64,000 nt of DNA from Streptomyces sp. SLBN-31 (GTDB lineage: Bacteria; Actinomycetota; Actinomycetes; Streptomycetales; Streptomycetaceae), in assembly GCF_006715395.1 (NCBI RefSeq), contig NZ_VFNC01000002.1:2418001-2482000 (forward strand), given 5' to 3'. Positions 37,689 through 46,495 of the stretch are shown here, piece by piece. The notes beneath the pieces were generated by a model. It was not told the DNA's origin. It did no database searches and was given only the letters and a program-made list of their open reading frames with translations. Both the position numbers and the translations under genes were made by a program. Each line of letters starts with the position of its first letter. Position 1 is the stretch's first letter.

Positions 37689-38992
37689 CGCCACCGAGCC
37701 CTTGGGACGAGGGCACGATCACAGAACCCGCGATCACCGCAAGGTGCCTCGAACCCGCGGTCGCCGACGGTGGGGACGCCCCACAGGGCCCACCCGCACC
37801 CGACGACGAAACCAGCACGGGTGGTGCGGCTGGGTACCGATCCGCCGAAGGCGAAGCCGAGACCCGCGCCGGCACCCCGCCCCACAGAACCGTCGGCCTC
37901 CTCCTCGGCCTGGCCGCAGGCGACGCCGCCGGATGGCCCGCCGCCCGCCACAGAGCCGCCCGTATGCCCGACTGGACCCGCCGCCTCACCCGCGAACTCG
38001 ACACCTTCGCCGAGACCAACGCCACGACCACCCTCCCCGTCCCCCTCGCCCTCAACCAACCCCCGGAGCCCCTCCACCTCGGCCCCTCCGACGACGCGGA
38101 GTGGGCGGCCTTCGCCGCGGAGGCCCTGCTGCGCGCCGGCGACGACACCGTCCTCGCCGACCTAGGCCGGGAACGCCGTACGAGAGCCGCCATCGACCTC
38201 ACCTGGAACGCCCTGGCGAGCGAGGTGGCCGCGGCGGCGCAACGCGCCCCCGAGGTCGAGTCCGCCGTCCTCCCCCTCCGCGCCCGCATCTCCGTCCGCG
38301 CGGGCCTCGGCAACCTCGCCGCCGGCCTGCGCCCACCCGCCACCGGCCACGACAACCCCCACTACTTCGACGACGCGGCCTGCGTCAGGGCCTGTGTCCT
38401 CGCCGTCGCCCACCCCGGCGACCCCCGACTCGCCGCGGACCTGGCCGAGTTCGACGCCCGCTACACCCAGGACGGCGACGGGGTGCACGGCGCCCGCGCG
38501 ATGGCAGCCGCCGTCTCCCTCGCCCTGACCGGGGCGGACGCGGCGACCTGTGTCTCGGCGGCCCTGGCCCAGCTCCCCGAGGGCACCGAGATCGGCCGCA
38601 ATGCCCACCACGCCCTGAAGCTGGCCCACGACACCGAATCCGCCTTCGCCCTGGTCCCCCTCCTGGAACACCAGATCGTCGACCACGTCTACAGCTACGG
38701 CATCGCGGCGGCCGAGACGGTGCCGGTGGCCCTGGCCCTGACCGTGGCCGCCCGGGGCCGCATCACCGAAGCCGTGCCGGCCGCGGCCTGTCTGTCCAGG
38801 GTCGCCGACTCCGCCCCGGCCCTGGCGGGCGCCCTGACCGGCGCGCTGGGCGGCGGCGCGTCGATCCCTGCCGCCTGGCGGGACGCCTGCCGCACGCTCT
38901 CCGGCTGCGCGCTCCCCCGCCTCACCGGTACCGACCTCGTGGAACTCGCCGAACTCCTGGAAGCCGCACAACCGGCCCCGCCGGGTGGATGA
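37685..38992 (+). CDS. ADP-ribosylglycohydrolase-like protein 2, probable pseudoenzyme
   Basis: The 435-residue protein has a ~65-residue disordered, acidic and Pro-rich N-terminus, then a divergent ADP-ribosylglycohydrolase fold (GLLLGLAAGDAAGWPAARH, SDDAEWAAFAAEALL). The C-terminal motif that should read GRDADT is ACLSRVADSAPALAGALTGA, so at least one Asp/Thr metal ligand set is lost. It may be a structural or regulatory partner of its neighbours. ATGA overlap couples it to gene 1. A relic en route to decay is less likely, because the frame is intact. Confidence 0.78.
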   Translation: MTPPSPWDEGTITEPAITARCLEPAVADGGDAPQGPPAPDDETSTGGAAGYRSAEGEAETRAGTPPHRTVGLLLGLAAGDAAGWPAARHRAARMPDWTRRLTRELDTFAETNATTTLPVPLALNQPPEPLHLGPSDDAEWAAFAAEALLRAGDDTVLADLGRERRTRAAIDLTWNALASEVAAAAQRAPEVESAVLPLRARISVRAGLGNLAAGLRPPATGHDNPHYFDDAACVRACVLAVAHPGDPRLAADLAEFDARYTQDGDGVHGARAMAAAVSLALTGADAATCVSAALAQLPEGTEIGRNAHHALKLAHDTESAFALVPLLEHQIVDHVYSYGIAAAETVPVALALTVAARGRITEAVPAAACLSRVADSAPALAGALTGALGGGASIPAAWRDACRTLSGCALPRLTGTDLVELAELLEAAQPAPPGG

Positions 38993-39000
38993 TTCGGGGC

Positions 39001-40167
39001 ATGACGCCCAAACACCCAGAAACGAATCTAGAGGACCGCATCACCGGAGCCCTCGTGGGCGCCGCGGTCGGCGACGCGTTGGGCGGCCCGGTCGAGGGCT
39101 ACTCCCCCGCCCAGATCCTCGAACGCCACGGCGGCCGCGTGCACGGCGTCGTCGGTCCCTGGAACGGGGACGCCTGGCGCACGGCCCGCCCCCTCGCGCC
39201 GTACCACAAGGGCGACGGTCACGTCACCGACGACACCTTGATGACCCACGCCCTGGTACGGGTCTACGCGACCGTCCGCGATCACCTGGACGCGTACGCG
39301 GTCGCCGACCACCTGGTCCCGGACCTGATGACGAACCCCCGCTGGATTCCGGAACTCGAGCAGGAGGCCCTCCCCCTGCACCGCCTCTTCCTCGCCGAGA
39401 AGTGGCTGGTCACCCGCCTCCACTACGCCCACGCGGACCCGCGCGAGGCCGGCGTCGGCAACATCGTCAACTGCGGCGCGGCGATGTACATGGCTCCCGT
39501 CGGCCTGGTCAACGCGGCCAACCCGCAGGGCGCCTACGCCGAGGCGATCGACATCACGGGCGCCCACCAGTCGTCGTACGGCCGAGAGGCGGCGGGTGTC
39601 TTCGCGGCGGCGGTGGCGGCCGCCTGCGCCCCGGACGCGAGCCCGGACTCGATCGTCGCCGCGGCGCTCTCCCTGGCGAAGGACGGCACCCGCGCGGCGA
39701 TCGAGCAGGTCTGCGAAGTGGCGTCCCGGTACAACGACTTCGAGTCCGCCCTGGTCCCCCTCCGCGAGGCGGTCACCCCGTACGACACCGTGGGCCCCGA
39801 CTACCGCCGCCCCTCCCTCGGCGCGCGCCGCCCCTCCCGCCTCCACGCCATCGAGGAACTCCCTGTCGCACTGGGCATGTTGGTCATGTCCGGCGGCGAC
39901 CACCACCACGCGGTCCTCGGCGCCGTCAACTACGGCCGTGACTGCGACTCCATCGCGACGATGGCGGGCGCGCTGGCCGGCGCCCTCGGGTCCCCGGTCC
40001 CGGAGGCCTGGTCGAAGACGGTGGCGGAGGCGAGCCGGCTGGACCTGTGGGAGCCGGCCGCGGCCCTGACCGACGTCACCCGGGAGATCTTCGAACGGGA
40101 CGTGCGCCGCCGCAGGGCCCACGAGTCGGCCTTCACCGAGGTCGGGGGCCTGAGATGCTCCGACTGA
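39001..40167 (+). CDS. ADP-ribosylglycohydrolase family protein 3
   Basis: The 388-residue protein has GAAVGDALGGPVEGY, HVTDDTLMTHAL and VNYGRDCDSIATMAGALAGAL, all consistent with an active binuclear-metal hydrolase. The inserted central region (EKWLVTRLHYAHADPREAGVG) differs from gene 1, so substrate preference is probably different. An in-frame ATG at 38989 overlaps the preceding stop (ATGA) and may be the real start, adding four residues. The end overlaps gene 4 by 13 bases. Confidence 0.87.
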   Translation: MTPKHPETNLEDRITGALVGAAVGDALGGPVEGYSPAQILERHGGRVHGVVGPWNGDAWRTARPLAPYHKGDGHVTDDTLMTHALVRVYATVRDHLDAYAVADHLVPDLMTNPRWIPELEQEALPLHRLFLAEKWLVTRLHYAHADPREAGVGNIVNCGAAMYMAPVGLVNAANPQGAYAEAIDITGAHQSSYGREAAGVFAAAVAAACAPDASPDSIVAAALSLAKDGTRAAIEQVCEVASRYNDFESALVPLREAVTPYDTVGPDYRRPSLGARRPSRLHAIEELPVALGMLVMSGGDHHHAVLGAVNYGRDCDSIATMAGALAGALGSPVPEAWSKTVAEASRLDLWEPAAALTDVTREIFERDVRRRRAHESAFTEVGGLRCSD

Positions 40168-41516
40168 CCTGGGTCCAGCCGGAGGACCTGCTCGGTCACG
40201 AACTCCGCCAGGCACGACTGGACGGCCGGGAGCCCGCGGCCATCGCGGCGCGCTGGAGGGCGGCGGGTGGTCCGGACGCCCCGGCCGCGGCGGGCGCCTC
40301 GGCCGACCGGCCCTCGCGCTACCTGAGACAACTCGCGGAGGACCTGCTGGACGAACTCGCCGATCTCCCGGACCGGTTGGCGGAAGCCGAGCCGACGGAT
40401 CTGGCGGGGATCAGGGCCCTGTGCCCGGACTGGCCGGCACCGGTGAGCGACCTGACCCCGACAGCGACGGGGTTCGAAGCCGCCTGGCTCGGCCGGGCGG
40501 TCGGCTGTCTCCTGGGCAAGCCCGTGGAGAAACTCCCCCTCGAAGCCATCCGCAGCCTGGCCCGGTCCACCGGCAACTGGCCGCTGGGCACCTACTTCAC
40601 GGCCAAGGGCGTCCCCGAGGACCTCCTGCGCGCCCATCCCTGGAACCGCCGCTCCGCCCCCACCTCACTCGCCGAGAACATCGACGGCATGCCGGAGGAC
40701 GACGACCTCAACTACCCCCTTCTCAACCTTCTGTTGCTGCAACGCCACGGCCGCCGCTTCACCCTCGACGACGTGGCGCGACTCTGGCTCGACGAGCTTC
40801 CGGCGGGCCGCACCTTCACGGCCGAGCGCATCGCCTACCGCAACCTCCTGGGCGGCATCGAACCCCCGCACACCGCCCGCCACCGCAACCCCTTCCGGGA
40901 GTGGATCGGCGCCCTCATCCGCGCCGATGTCCACGGCTGGACCAACCCCGGCGACCCGGCCGCCGCGGCGGAACAGGCGCACACCGACGCCACCCTCACC
41001 CATACCGCCAACGGCGTCTACGCCGCGATGTTCACGGCGGCCACCATCGCGTGCGCGGCGACCGGCACCCTCGACGTCCACACCTGTCTGCGCACCGGCC
41101 TCACCGTGATCCCACCCCGCTCACGGCTGTCCGAGGCGATCCGCCACGCCGTCCGACTCGCCCACGAACACACCGACTTCGACACCGTCGTGGACGAACT
41201 CCACGCCACCTACGGCGACACCCACCACTGGGTCCACGCCGTCCCCAACACCGCCCTGATCGCCGCCGCCCTCACCCACGCCGACGGCGACTTCACCGGC
41301 ACCGTCTCACGCGCGGTCGGCGGAGGCTGGGACACGGACAGCAACGGCGCCACCGCCGGCGGCATCGCCGCCCTCCTCGCCGGCACCCCCACCGCACTTT
41401 CCCACCACTGGACGGCCCCCCTCAAGAACCGGCTCGCCACCTCCGTCGGCGACTTCAACGGCATCGGCTTCGACACCCTGGCCCACCTCACCCACCGGGA
41501 GGCATCCCGCCCATGA
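40155..41516 (+). CDS. ADP-ribosylglycohydrolase family protein 4
   Basis: The 453-residue protein carries a ~110-residue helical N-terminal extension ahead of the fold (AVGCLLGKPVEKLPLEAI). The catalytic motifs follow: MPEDDDLNYPLLNLLLL and GGGWDTDSNGATAGGIAALL. Metal ligands are retained. LGKPVE in place of the usual GDALGxPxE marks it as a distinct subfamily. Its ATG is inside the previous gene and its stop overlaps the ribokinase start. Four paralogues in a row argue for different but related substrates. Confidence 0.85.
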   Translation: MLRLTWVQPEDLLGHELRQARLDGREPAAIAARWRAAGGPDAPAAAGASADRPSRYLRQLAEDLLDELADLPDRLAEAEPTDLAGIRALCPDWPAPVSDLTPTATGFEAAWLGRAVGCLLGKPVEKLPLEAIRSLARSTGNWPLGTYFTAKGVPEDLLRAHPWNRRSAPTSLAENIDGMPEDDDLNYPLLNLLLLQRHGRRFTLDDVARLWLDELPAGRTFTAERIAYRNLLGGIEPPHTARHRNPFREWIGALIRADVHGWTNPGDPAAAAEQAHTDATLTHTANGVYAAMFTAATIACAATGTLDVHTCLRTGLTVIPPRSRLSEAIRHAVRLAHEHTDFDTVVDELHATYGDTHHWVHAVPNTALIAAALTHADGDFTGTVSRAVGGGWDTDSNGATAGGIAALLAGTPTALSHHWTAPLKNRLATSVGDFNGIGFDTLAHLTHREASRP

Positions 41517-42406
41517 CCCACATCGTCGTGCTGGGCAGCACGAACATGGACCTCGTCACCTACGTCGAGAAGCCGCCGCAGCGCGGAGAGACCGTGACGG
41601 GACGGGAGTTCCGCACGGTCCCCGGCGGCAAGGGCGCCAACCAGGCGATCGCCGCGGCCCACGCGGGCGCCACCGTCTCGATGATCGGCGCGGTCGGCAC
41701 CGACGTGTACGGCCCCCGGCTGCGCGCCACCCTCGAAGGCTCGGGTGTCGACACCGATCTGCTGCGCACCATCGAGGGCCCCTCCGGCACCGCCCACATC
41801 GTCGTCGACGACGAGGGCGGCAACGCGATCGTCGTGATTCCCGGCGCGAACGGCACCGTCGACCACCTCGCCCCCGGCGACGAGGCCCTGATCGCCTCCG
41901 CCGACACCCTGCTCCTCCAACTGGAGGTCCCGATGCCGGCGGTCGTCGCGGGCGCGCGGGCCGCCCGCGCCCACGGCGTCCGCACCGTCCTGACCCCCGC
42001 CCCCGCCCAGCCCCTGCCGGCCGAACTCCTCGCCGCCACGGACCTGTTGGTGCCCAACGAGTACGAGGCGATCACCCTCACCGGCCGTACCGACGCCGTC
42101 GAGGCGGCCATCGCCCTGCTGGACAGCGTCCCGGCAGTGGTCGTCACGCTCGGCGCTGCGGGCAGCCTGTACGTCGCGCGCGGCGCCCAACCCCTCGCCG
42201 TTCCCGCGCCGCAGGTGACCGCCGTGGACTCCACGGGCGCGGGCGACACCTTCGTCGGCGCTCTCGCCACGGCCCTCGGCGAGGAGCGGCCGATCCGCGA
42301 GGCCCTGAGGTGGGCCGCCGCCGCGGCGGCACTCTCCGTCCAGCGCCCGGGCGCCTCCGCGTCGATGCCGTACCGCTCAGAGATCGAGGCCCAGTACACG
42401 TCATGA
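41513..42406 (+). CDS. rbsK: ribokinase (PfkB family)
   Basis: The 297-residue kinase has the ribokinase start VVLGSTNMDLVTYVE, the PGGKGANQAIAAA motif, and the anion-hole/catalytic motif DSTGAGDTFVGALA with the general-base Asp. It would phosphorylate ribose (or a close sugar) to the 5-phosphate. Placed after four ADP-ribosylglycohydrolase-family genes, it suggests salvage of a released ribosyl group. ATGA overlaps link it to both neighbours. A related sugar specificity cannot be excluded. Confidence 0.88.
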   Translation: MTHIVVLGSTNMDLVTYVEKPPQRGETVTGREFRTVPGGKGANQAIAAAHAGATVSMIGAVGTDVYGPRLRATLEGSGVDTDLLRTIEGPSGTAHIVVDDEGGNAIVVIPGANGTVDHLAPGDEALIASADTLLLQLEVPMPAVVAGARAARAHGVRTVLTPAPAQPLPAELLAATDLLVPNEYEAITLTGRTDAVEAAIALLDSVPAVVVTLGAAGSLYVARGAQPLAVPAPQVTAVDSTGAGDTFVGALATALGEERPIREALRWAAAAAALSVQRPGASASMPYRSEIEAQYTS

Positions 42407-43611
42407 CCACGACCCCCGCCCCCCGCACCGCCCCGCTCACCGGTCTGCGCGTCCTCGACCTCGCCACCCTCTTCGCCGGTCCCCTCGCCGCCACCATGCT
42501 CGGCGACTTCGGCGCGGAGGTGATCAAGGTCGAGCACCCCAAAAAGCCCGACCCCTCACGAGGGCACGGCCCGTCGAAGGACGGCATCGGCCTGTGGTGG
42601 AAGATCCTCGGCCGCAACAAGCGCACGATCACCCTCGACCTGTCCAAGAAGGGCGGCCGGGCCACCCTGCTGCGGCTCGCGGCCGAGGCAGACGTGATGA
42701 TCGAGAACTTCCGCCCCGGCACCCTGGAGAAATGGGACCTCGGCTGGCCGGAGCTCTCCGCCGCCAACCCCCGTCTGGTCCTCACCCGCGTCACCGCATT
42801 CGGCCAGTTCGGCCCCTACGCCCACCGTCCCGGCTTCGGCACCCTCGCCGAGGCGATGAGCGGCTTCGCCGCGATCACCGGCGAGCCCGACGCCCCGCCG
42901 ACGCTGCCGCCCTTCGGCCTCGCCGACTCCATCACCGGCCTGGCGACGGCGTACGCCGTCATGACGGCCCTCGCCGCCCGCGACCGTACCGGTGAGGGCC
43001 AGGTCGTCGACATGGCGATCATCGAACCGATCCTCACCGTCCTCGGCCCCCAGCCGACCTGGTACGACCAGCTCGGCTACGTCCAGCGGCGCACCGGCAA
43101 CCGCTCCGCCAACAACGCCCCGCGCAACGCCTACCGCACGGCCGACGGCACCTGGGTCGCCGTCTCCACCTCGGCCCAGTCGATCGCGGAACGGCTGATG
43201 CGTCTGGTGGGCAGGCCCGACCTGATCGACGAGCCCTGGTTCGCGACGGGCGCCGACCGCGCCGCACACGCCGACGTCCTCGACGAGGCGGTCGGCAGCT
43301 GGATCGCCGCCTGCACCCGCACCGAGGTGCTGGCCGCCTTCGAGAAGGCGGAGGCGGCGGTCGCCCCCATCCAGGACGTACGGGACGTGCTGACCGACCC
43401 GCAATACCAGGCCCTCGACACCGTCACCACCCTCGACGACCCCGACCTGGGCCCGCTGCGCATGCAGAACGTCCTCTTCCGGCTCTCCGACACACCCGGC
43501 GCGATCCGCTGGGCGGGCCGCGCGCACGGCGCTGACACGACGGAGGTCCTCACCGAACTGGGCCTGACGACGGCCGAGTTGACGGCCCTGCGCGAGGAGG
43601 GCGCCGTATGA
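42403..43611 (+). CDS. family III CoA-transferase (CaiB/BaiF)
   Basis: The 402-residue protein has the family's LTGLRVLDLATLFAGPLAAT start, GAEVIKVEHP, and the catalytic Asp in GEGQVVDMAIIEP. Such enzymes move CoA between carboxylic acids. The acid here is unknown. It is coupled on both sides by ATGA overlaps and precedes a CitE-like lyase, a pair often seen in citramalate-, malate- or itaconate-type CoA pathways. Confidence 0.88.
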   Translation: MTTTPAPRTAPLTGLRVLDLATLFAGPLAATMLGDFGAEVIKVEHPKKPDPSRGHGPSKDGIGLWWKILGRNKRTITLDLSKKGGRATLLRLAAEADVMIENFRPGTLEKWDLGWPELSAANPRLVLTRVTAFGQFGPYAHRPGFGTLAEAMSGFAAITGEPDAPPTLPPFGLADSITGLATAYAVMTALAARDRTGEGQVVDMAIIEPILTVLGPQPTWYDQLGYVQRRTGNRSANNAPRNAYRTADGTWVAVSTSAQSIAERLMRLVGRPDLIDEPWFATGADRAAHADVLDEAVGSWIAACTRTEVLAAFEKAEAAVAPIQDVRDVLTDPQYQALDTVTTLDDPDLGPLRMQNVLFRLSDTPGAIRWAGRAHGADTTEVLTELGLTTAELTALREEGAV

Positions 43612-44447
43612 CGTCACCGACCCCGCTCACCTGGCTGTACGTGCCCGGCGACCGCCCCCGCGTGGTCGCCAAGGCGCTGGTCTGCGGCGCCGACGTCGTC
43701 ATCGTCGACCTGGAGGACGCGGTCGCCCCGGACCGCAAGGCCTACGCCCGGGAGGCGACGGCCGACCTGCTGTCCTGCCGCCAGCCCGTCCCGGTCCACG
43801 TCCGCGTGAACGCCCTGGACGGGCCCCTGGCGGCCCGGGACCTGGAGGCGATCGCGCCGCTCCCGGGCCTGGCCGGTGTACGACTGCCCAAGGTGACGTC
43901 CCCGCTCCAGGTGACCCGCATCGCCGCGGCCACCGCCCGCGCCTCGGTCTCCGGGGCGGCCCTCGCCCTGTACGCCCTGCTGGAGACGGCCCTGGGCGTG
44001 GAGCACGCCTACGCCATCGCCGCCTCCCACCCGTCCCTGCGCGGCATCTCCCTCGGCGAGTCGGATCTCCGCGCCGACCTGGGCGTACGCGGGGACGCGG
44101 GTCTCGACTGGTCCCGGTCCCGGGTGATCGTCGCGGCGAGGGCGGCGCGGCTGCCCCCGCCGCCCCAGTCGGTCCACCCCGACATCCGTGACCTGGAGGG
44201 CCTGGCCGCCTCCTGCACCCACGGCCGCACCCTCGGCTTCCTCGGCCGCGCCGCCATCCACCCCCGCCAGCTCCCGATCATCGAACGCGCCTACCTCCCC
44301 ACCGAGCGGGAGATCGAGGAGGCGGAGACGATCGTGAAGGCGGCAAGCCGCGAGAAGGGCGCCCAGGCCCTGCCGGACGGCCGCTTCATCGACGCGGCGG
44401 TGGTGGCGGCGGCCCAACGCACCCTGTCCCTGACGAACCGCCGCTGA
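43608..44447 (+). CDS. CitE/HpcH-family CoA-ester lyase
   Basis: The 279-residue TIM-barrel protein has LYVPGDRPRVVAKAL, the metal-binding DLEDAV, VRLPKV, LLETALGVEHAYAIA, GESDLRADLGV and AAIHPRQLP, all typical of CitE-like malyl- or citramalyl-CoA lyases and thioesterases. Stand-alone CitE-like proteins usually cleave a C4-C5 hydroxyacyl-CoA. It is the last gene of the operon and is followed by a complex hairpin. Together with the CoA-transferase it could form a two-step activate-and-cleave module. Confidence 0.87.
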   Translation: MTSPTPLTWLYVPGDRPRVVAKALVCGADVVIVDLEDAVAPDRKAYAREATADLLSCRQPVPVHVRVNALDGPLAARDLEAIAPLPGLAGVRLPKVTSPLQVTRIAAATARASVSGAALALYALLETALGVEHAYAIAASHPSLRGISLGESDLRADLGVRGDAGLDWSRSRVIVAARAARLPPPPQSVHPDIRDLEGLAASCTHGRTLGFLGRAAIHPRQLPIIERAYLPTEREIEEAETIVKAASREKGAQALPDGRFIDAAVVAAAQRTLSLTNRR

Positions 44448-44477
44448 CTTGTTCCCGCCGCAACGGCGAGAACGACG

Positions 44478-44538
44478 ACGGCGGGTCTGGGGGTCCCCCA
44501 CGCCCTCAAGGCAGTGGGGGAGGTACCAAACCCGCCGT
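44478..44538. repeat. palindromic repeat/terminator between the operon and lgt
   Basis: An outer stem (ACGGCGGGT with ACCCGCCGT) encloses CTGGGGGTCCCCCAC and the pair CCCCCAC/GTGGGGG. The inner GGGGGTCCCCCAC to GTGGGGGAGG block resembles a palindromic intergenic element that I recall as recurrent in Streptomyces genomes. It separates convergent genes and should terminate both. Confidence 0.65.
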
Positions 44539-44561
44539 GGACCCGCCGTCGAACAATCAGG

Positions 44562-45527
44562 TCAGCCCTTCTTGGCCGACTCGGCGTCGTCCTTGACCTC
44601 GTCCTTTACCTCGTCCTTGTCACCGTCGGACGCCTCGTCCTTCACCTCGACGTCGGCCTCACCGCCGGAGGCTTCCTCACCGCCGGAGGCATCGGACGCA
44701 CCGTCGGTCGCACCCGGCTCGACCACCGCTTCCCGGCCCGGCCGCTTCTTCGCCGAGAGGACGATGTACGTCACCGCCAGCAGGAACACGATCCCCGCTG
44801 TCCAGTCGTTCAGCCGCAGCCCGAGGATGTGGTGCGCGTCGTCGACCCGCATGTACTCGATCCACGCGCGCCCCACGCAGTACGCCGCGACGTACAGCGC
44901 GAACGCCCGCCCGTGTCCCATGTTGAAGCGCTTGTCGGCCCAGATGACCAGCACCGCGACGCCGATGCACCACAGGGACTCGTAGAGGAAGGTGGGGTGG
45001 TAGTACCCGGGCACCCGGCCGTCCGTCGAGGACGTGATGTGCAGCGCCCAGGGAACGTGCGTCTCCTTGCCGTACAGCTCCTGGTTGAACCAGTTGCCCC
45101 AGCGGCCGAAGGCCTGCGCGAGGGCGATGCCGGGTGCGACCGCGTCGGCGTACGCGGGCATCGGGATGCCCCGGCGGCGGCAGCCGATCCAGGCACCCAG
45201 CGCACCGAGGGCGATCGCGCCCCAGATGCCGAGGCCGCCCTGCCACACCTTGAAGGCGTCCACCCAGTCACGGCCCTGGCTGAAGTACAGCTCGTAGTCC
45301 GTGATCACGTGGTAGAGCCGGCCGCCGACGAGGCCGAAGGGCACCGCCCAGACAGCGATGTCGGCCACCGTTCCGGCCCGCCCGCCGCGGGCGATCCAGC
45401 GCTTGTTGCCGAGCCAGACCGCGACGAAGACGCCGATGATGATGCAGAAGGCATAGCCGCGCAGCGGAATGGGGCCGAGATACAGCACCCCGCGTGACGG
45501 GCTCGGAATGTAGGCAAGTTCTTCCAT
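44562..45527 (-). CDS. lgt: prolipoprotein diacylglyceryl transferase
   Basis: The 321-residue membrane enzyme transfers diacylglycerol to the lipobox Cys of prolipoproteins. The Lgt signature is GRWGNWFNQELYG, with GGLGIWGAIALGA and YYHPTFLYES also present, and seven hydrophobic segments can be counted. The C-terminal ~55 residues are a cytosolic Asp/Glu/Lys-rich tail (KDEVKDEVKDD) not needed for the family fold. The ATG at 45527 gives the usual N-terminus; the 36-base upstream extension looks like leader. Confidence 0.95.
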   Translation of the reverse strand: MEELAYIPSPSRGVLYLGPIPLRGYAFCIIIGVFVAVWLGNKRWIARGGRAGTVADIAVWAVPFGLVGGRLYHVITDYELYFSQGRDWVDAFKVWQGGLGIWGAIALGALGAWIGCRRRGIPMPAYADAVAPGIALAQAFGRWGNWFNQELYGKETHVPWALHITSSTDGRVPGYYHPTFLYESLWCIGVAVLVIWADKRFNMGHGRAFALYVAAYCVGRAWIEYMRVDDAHHILGLRLNDWTAGIVFLLAVTYIVLSAKKRPGREAVVEPGATDGASDASGGEEASGGEADVEVKDEASDGDKDEVKDEVKDDAESAKKG

Positions 45528-45620
45528 GGCAGGGTCGACGCTACCGTGCCGGACCGGGCCCACGGCAGGCAGCCCGGCTACGGGTCCATAACGGGCGGGT
45601 GTGAATGCGCCCGCCGCGCC

Positions 45621-46397
45621 TTACCCCTTGTCGGCCTGCTGCACCAACTGCTTCAGCTTCGCCGGGGTCATCGACTGGTCCTGGTAGATGTTCTTGCCGT
45701 TCAGCAGCACGGTCGGGGTGCCGGTGAAGCCGCTCGACTTGAAGGCCGCGTTCGACTTGTCCACCCAGCCGTCGTGCGTGCCCTTGTCGACGCAGGCACG
45801 GAAGGCCGCCGTGTCGAGCCCGCCCACCTTGCCGGCCAGCTCGATCAGCTTGGCGTTGCCGCCGAAGGCGTCGTTGGTCTCCTCGGGCTGGTTGCCGTAG
45901 AGCACGTCGTGGTAGTCGCGGAACTTCCCCGCGTCCTGGGCGCAGGCGGCGGCGTTGCCCGCGCGCAGGGAGCCGGTGCCTCCGAGGTTGCCGTCGATCA
46001 GCCTGACCAGGTGGTACTCGATCCTCAGTCGGCCGGAGTCCGCCAGTTCGTGGAGCGTGGGGCGGTACGTCGTCTCGAAGGCCTTGCAGGCCGGGCAGCG
46101 GAAGTCCTCCCAGACGGTGAGCGTGGACTTGGCGCCGTCCTTGCCGACGGGGATCGCGAGACCGTCCTTGCCCTGTGCCCCGGACGGCGCCGTGGCCGGG
46201 CCGGAGGCCTTGGAGCCCTTGTCCTTCCCGGCGTTCGCGGCGATCACGCCGATCACCGCCGCCAGCCCGAGCACGCCGACCACGCTCACGCCGACGATCA
46301 GGGCCCGCCGCCGCTTCTCGGCGGCCTTCTGCTTCTCACGCTCGGCCGCCAGCCGCTCCCGGGCGGTGCGCTTTCCCTCTTTGTTCTTCTCGCTCAC
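45621..46397 (-). CDS. membrane-anchored DsbA-like thiol-disulfide protein
   Basis: The 258-residue protein has a charged cytosolic N-terminus (KRTARERLAAEREKQKAAEK), one membrane anchor (ALIVGVSVVGVLGLAAVIGV), and an exported thioredoxin fold with the CPAC active site in WEDFRCPACKAFE. The cis-Pro loop is GTPTVLLNG. It belongs to the thioredoxin_4/DsbA-G group and would act on extracytoplasmic thiols. The GTG start has a weak ribosome-binding site. It is separated from trpA by a strong terminator, so it is not part of the trp unit. Confidence 0.88.
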   Translation of the reverse strand: MSEKNKEGKRTARERLAAEREKQKAAEKRRRALIVGVSVVGVLGLAAVIGVIAANAGKDKGSKASGPATAPSGAQGKDGLAIPVGKDGAKSTLTVWEDFRCPACKAFETTYRPTLHELADSGRLRIEYHLVRLIDGNLGGTGSLRAGNAAACAQDAGKFRDYHDVLYGNQPEETNDAFGGNAKLIELAGKVGGLDTAAFRACVDKGTHDGWVDKSNAAFKSSGFTGTPTVLLNGKNIYQDQSMTPAKLKQLVQQADKG

Positions 46398-46410
46398 ACC
46401 CCAGGAACGA

Positions 46411-46439
46411 ACCGGGGAGGCGCAGCGCGCCTCCCCGGT
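46411..46439 (-). terminator. strong terminator after trpA
   Basis: A perfect 13-bp stem (ACCGGGGAGGCGC with its complement) closed by AGC lies 57 bases beyond the trpA stop and 14 bases before the DsbA-like start. Confidence 0.8.
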
Positions 46440-46495
46440 CCCAGGTCCACCCGTTCGAGTGACCGAATGATCCCTTGTGTTCTGTTCCGGACGGA

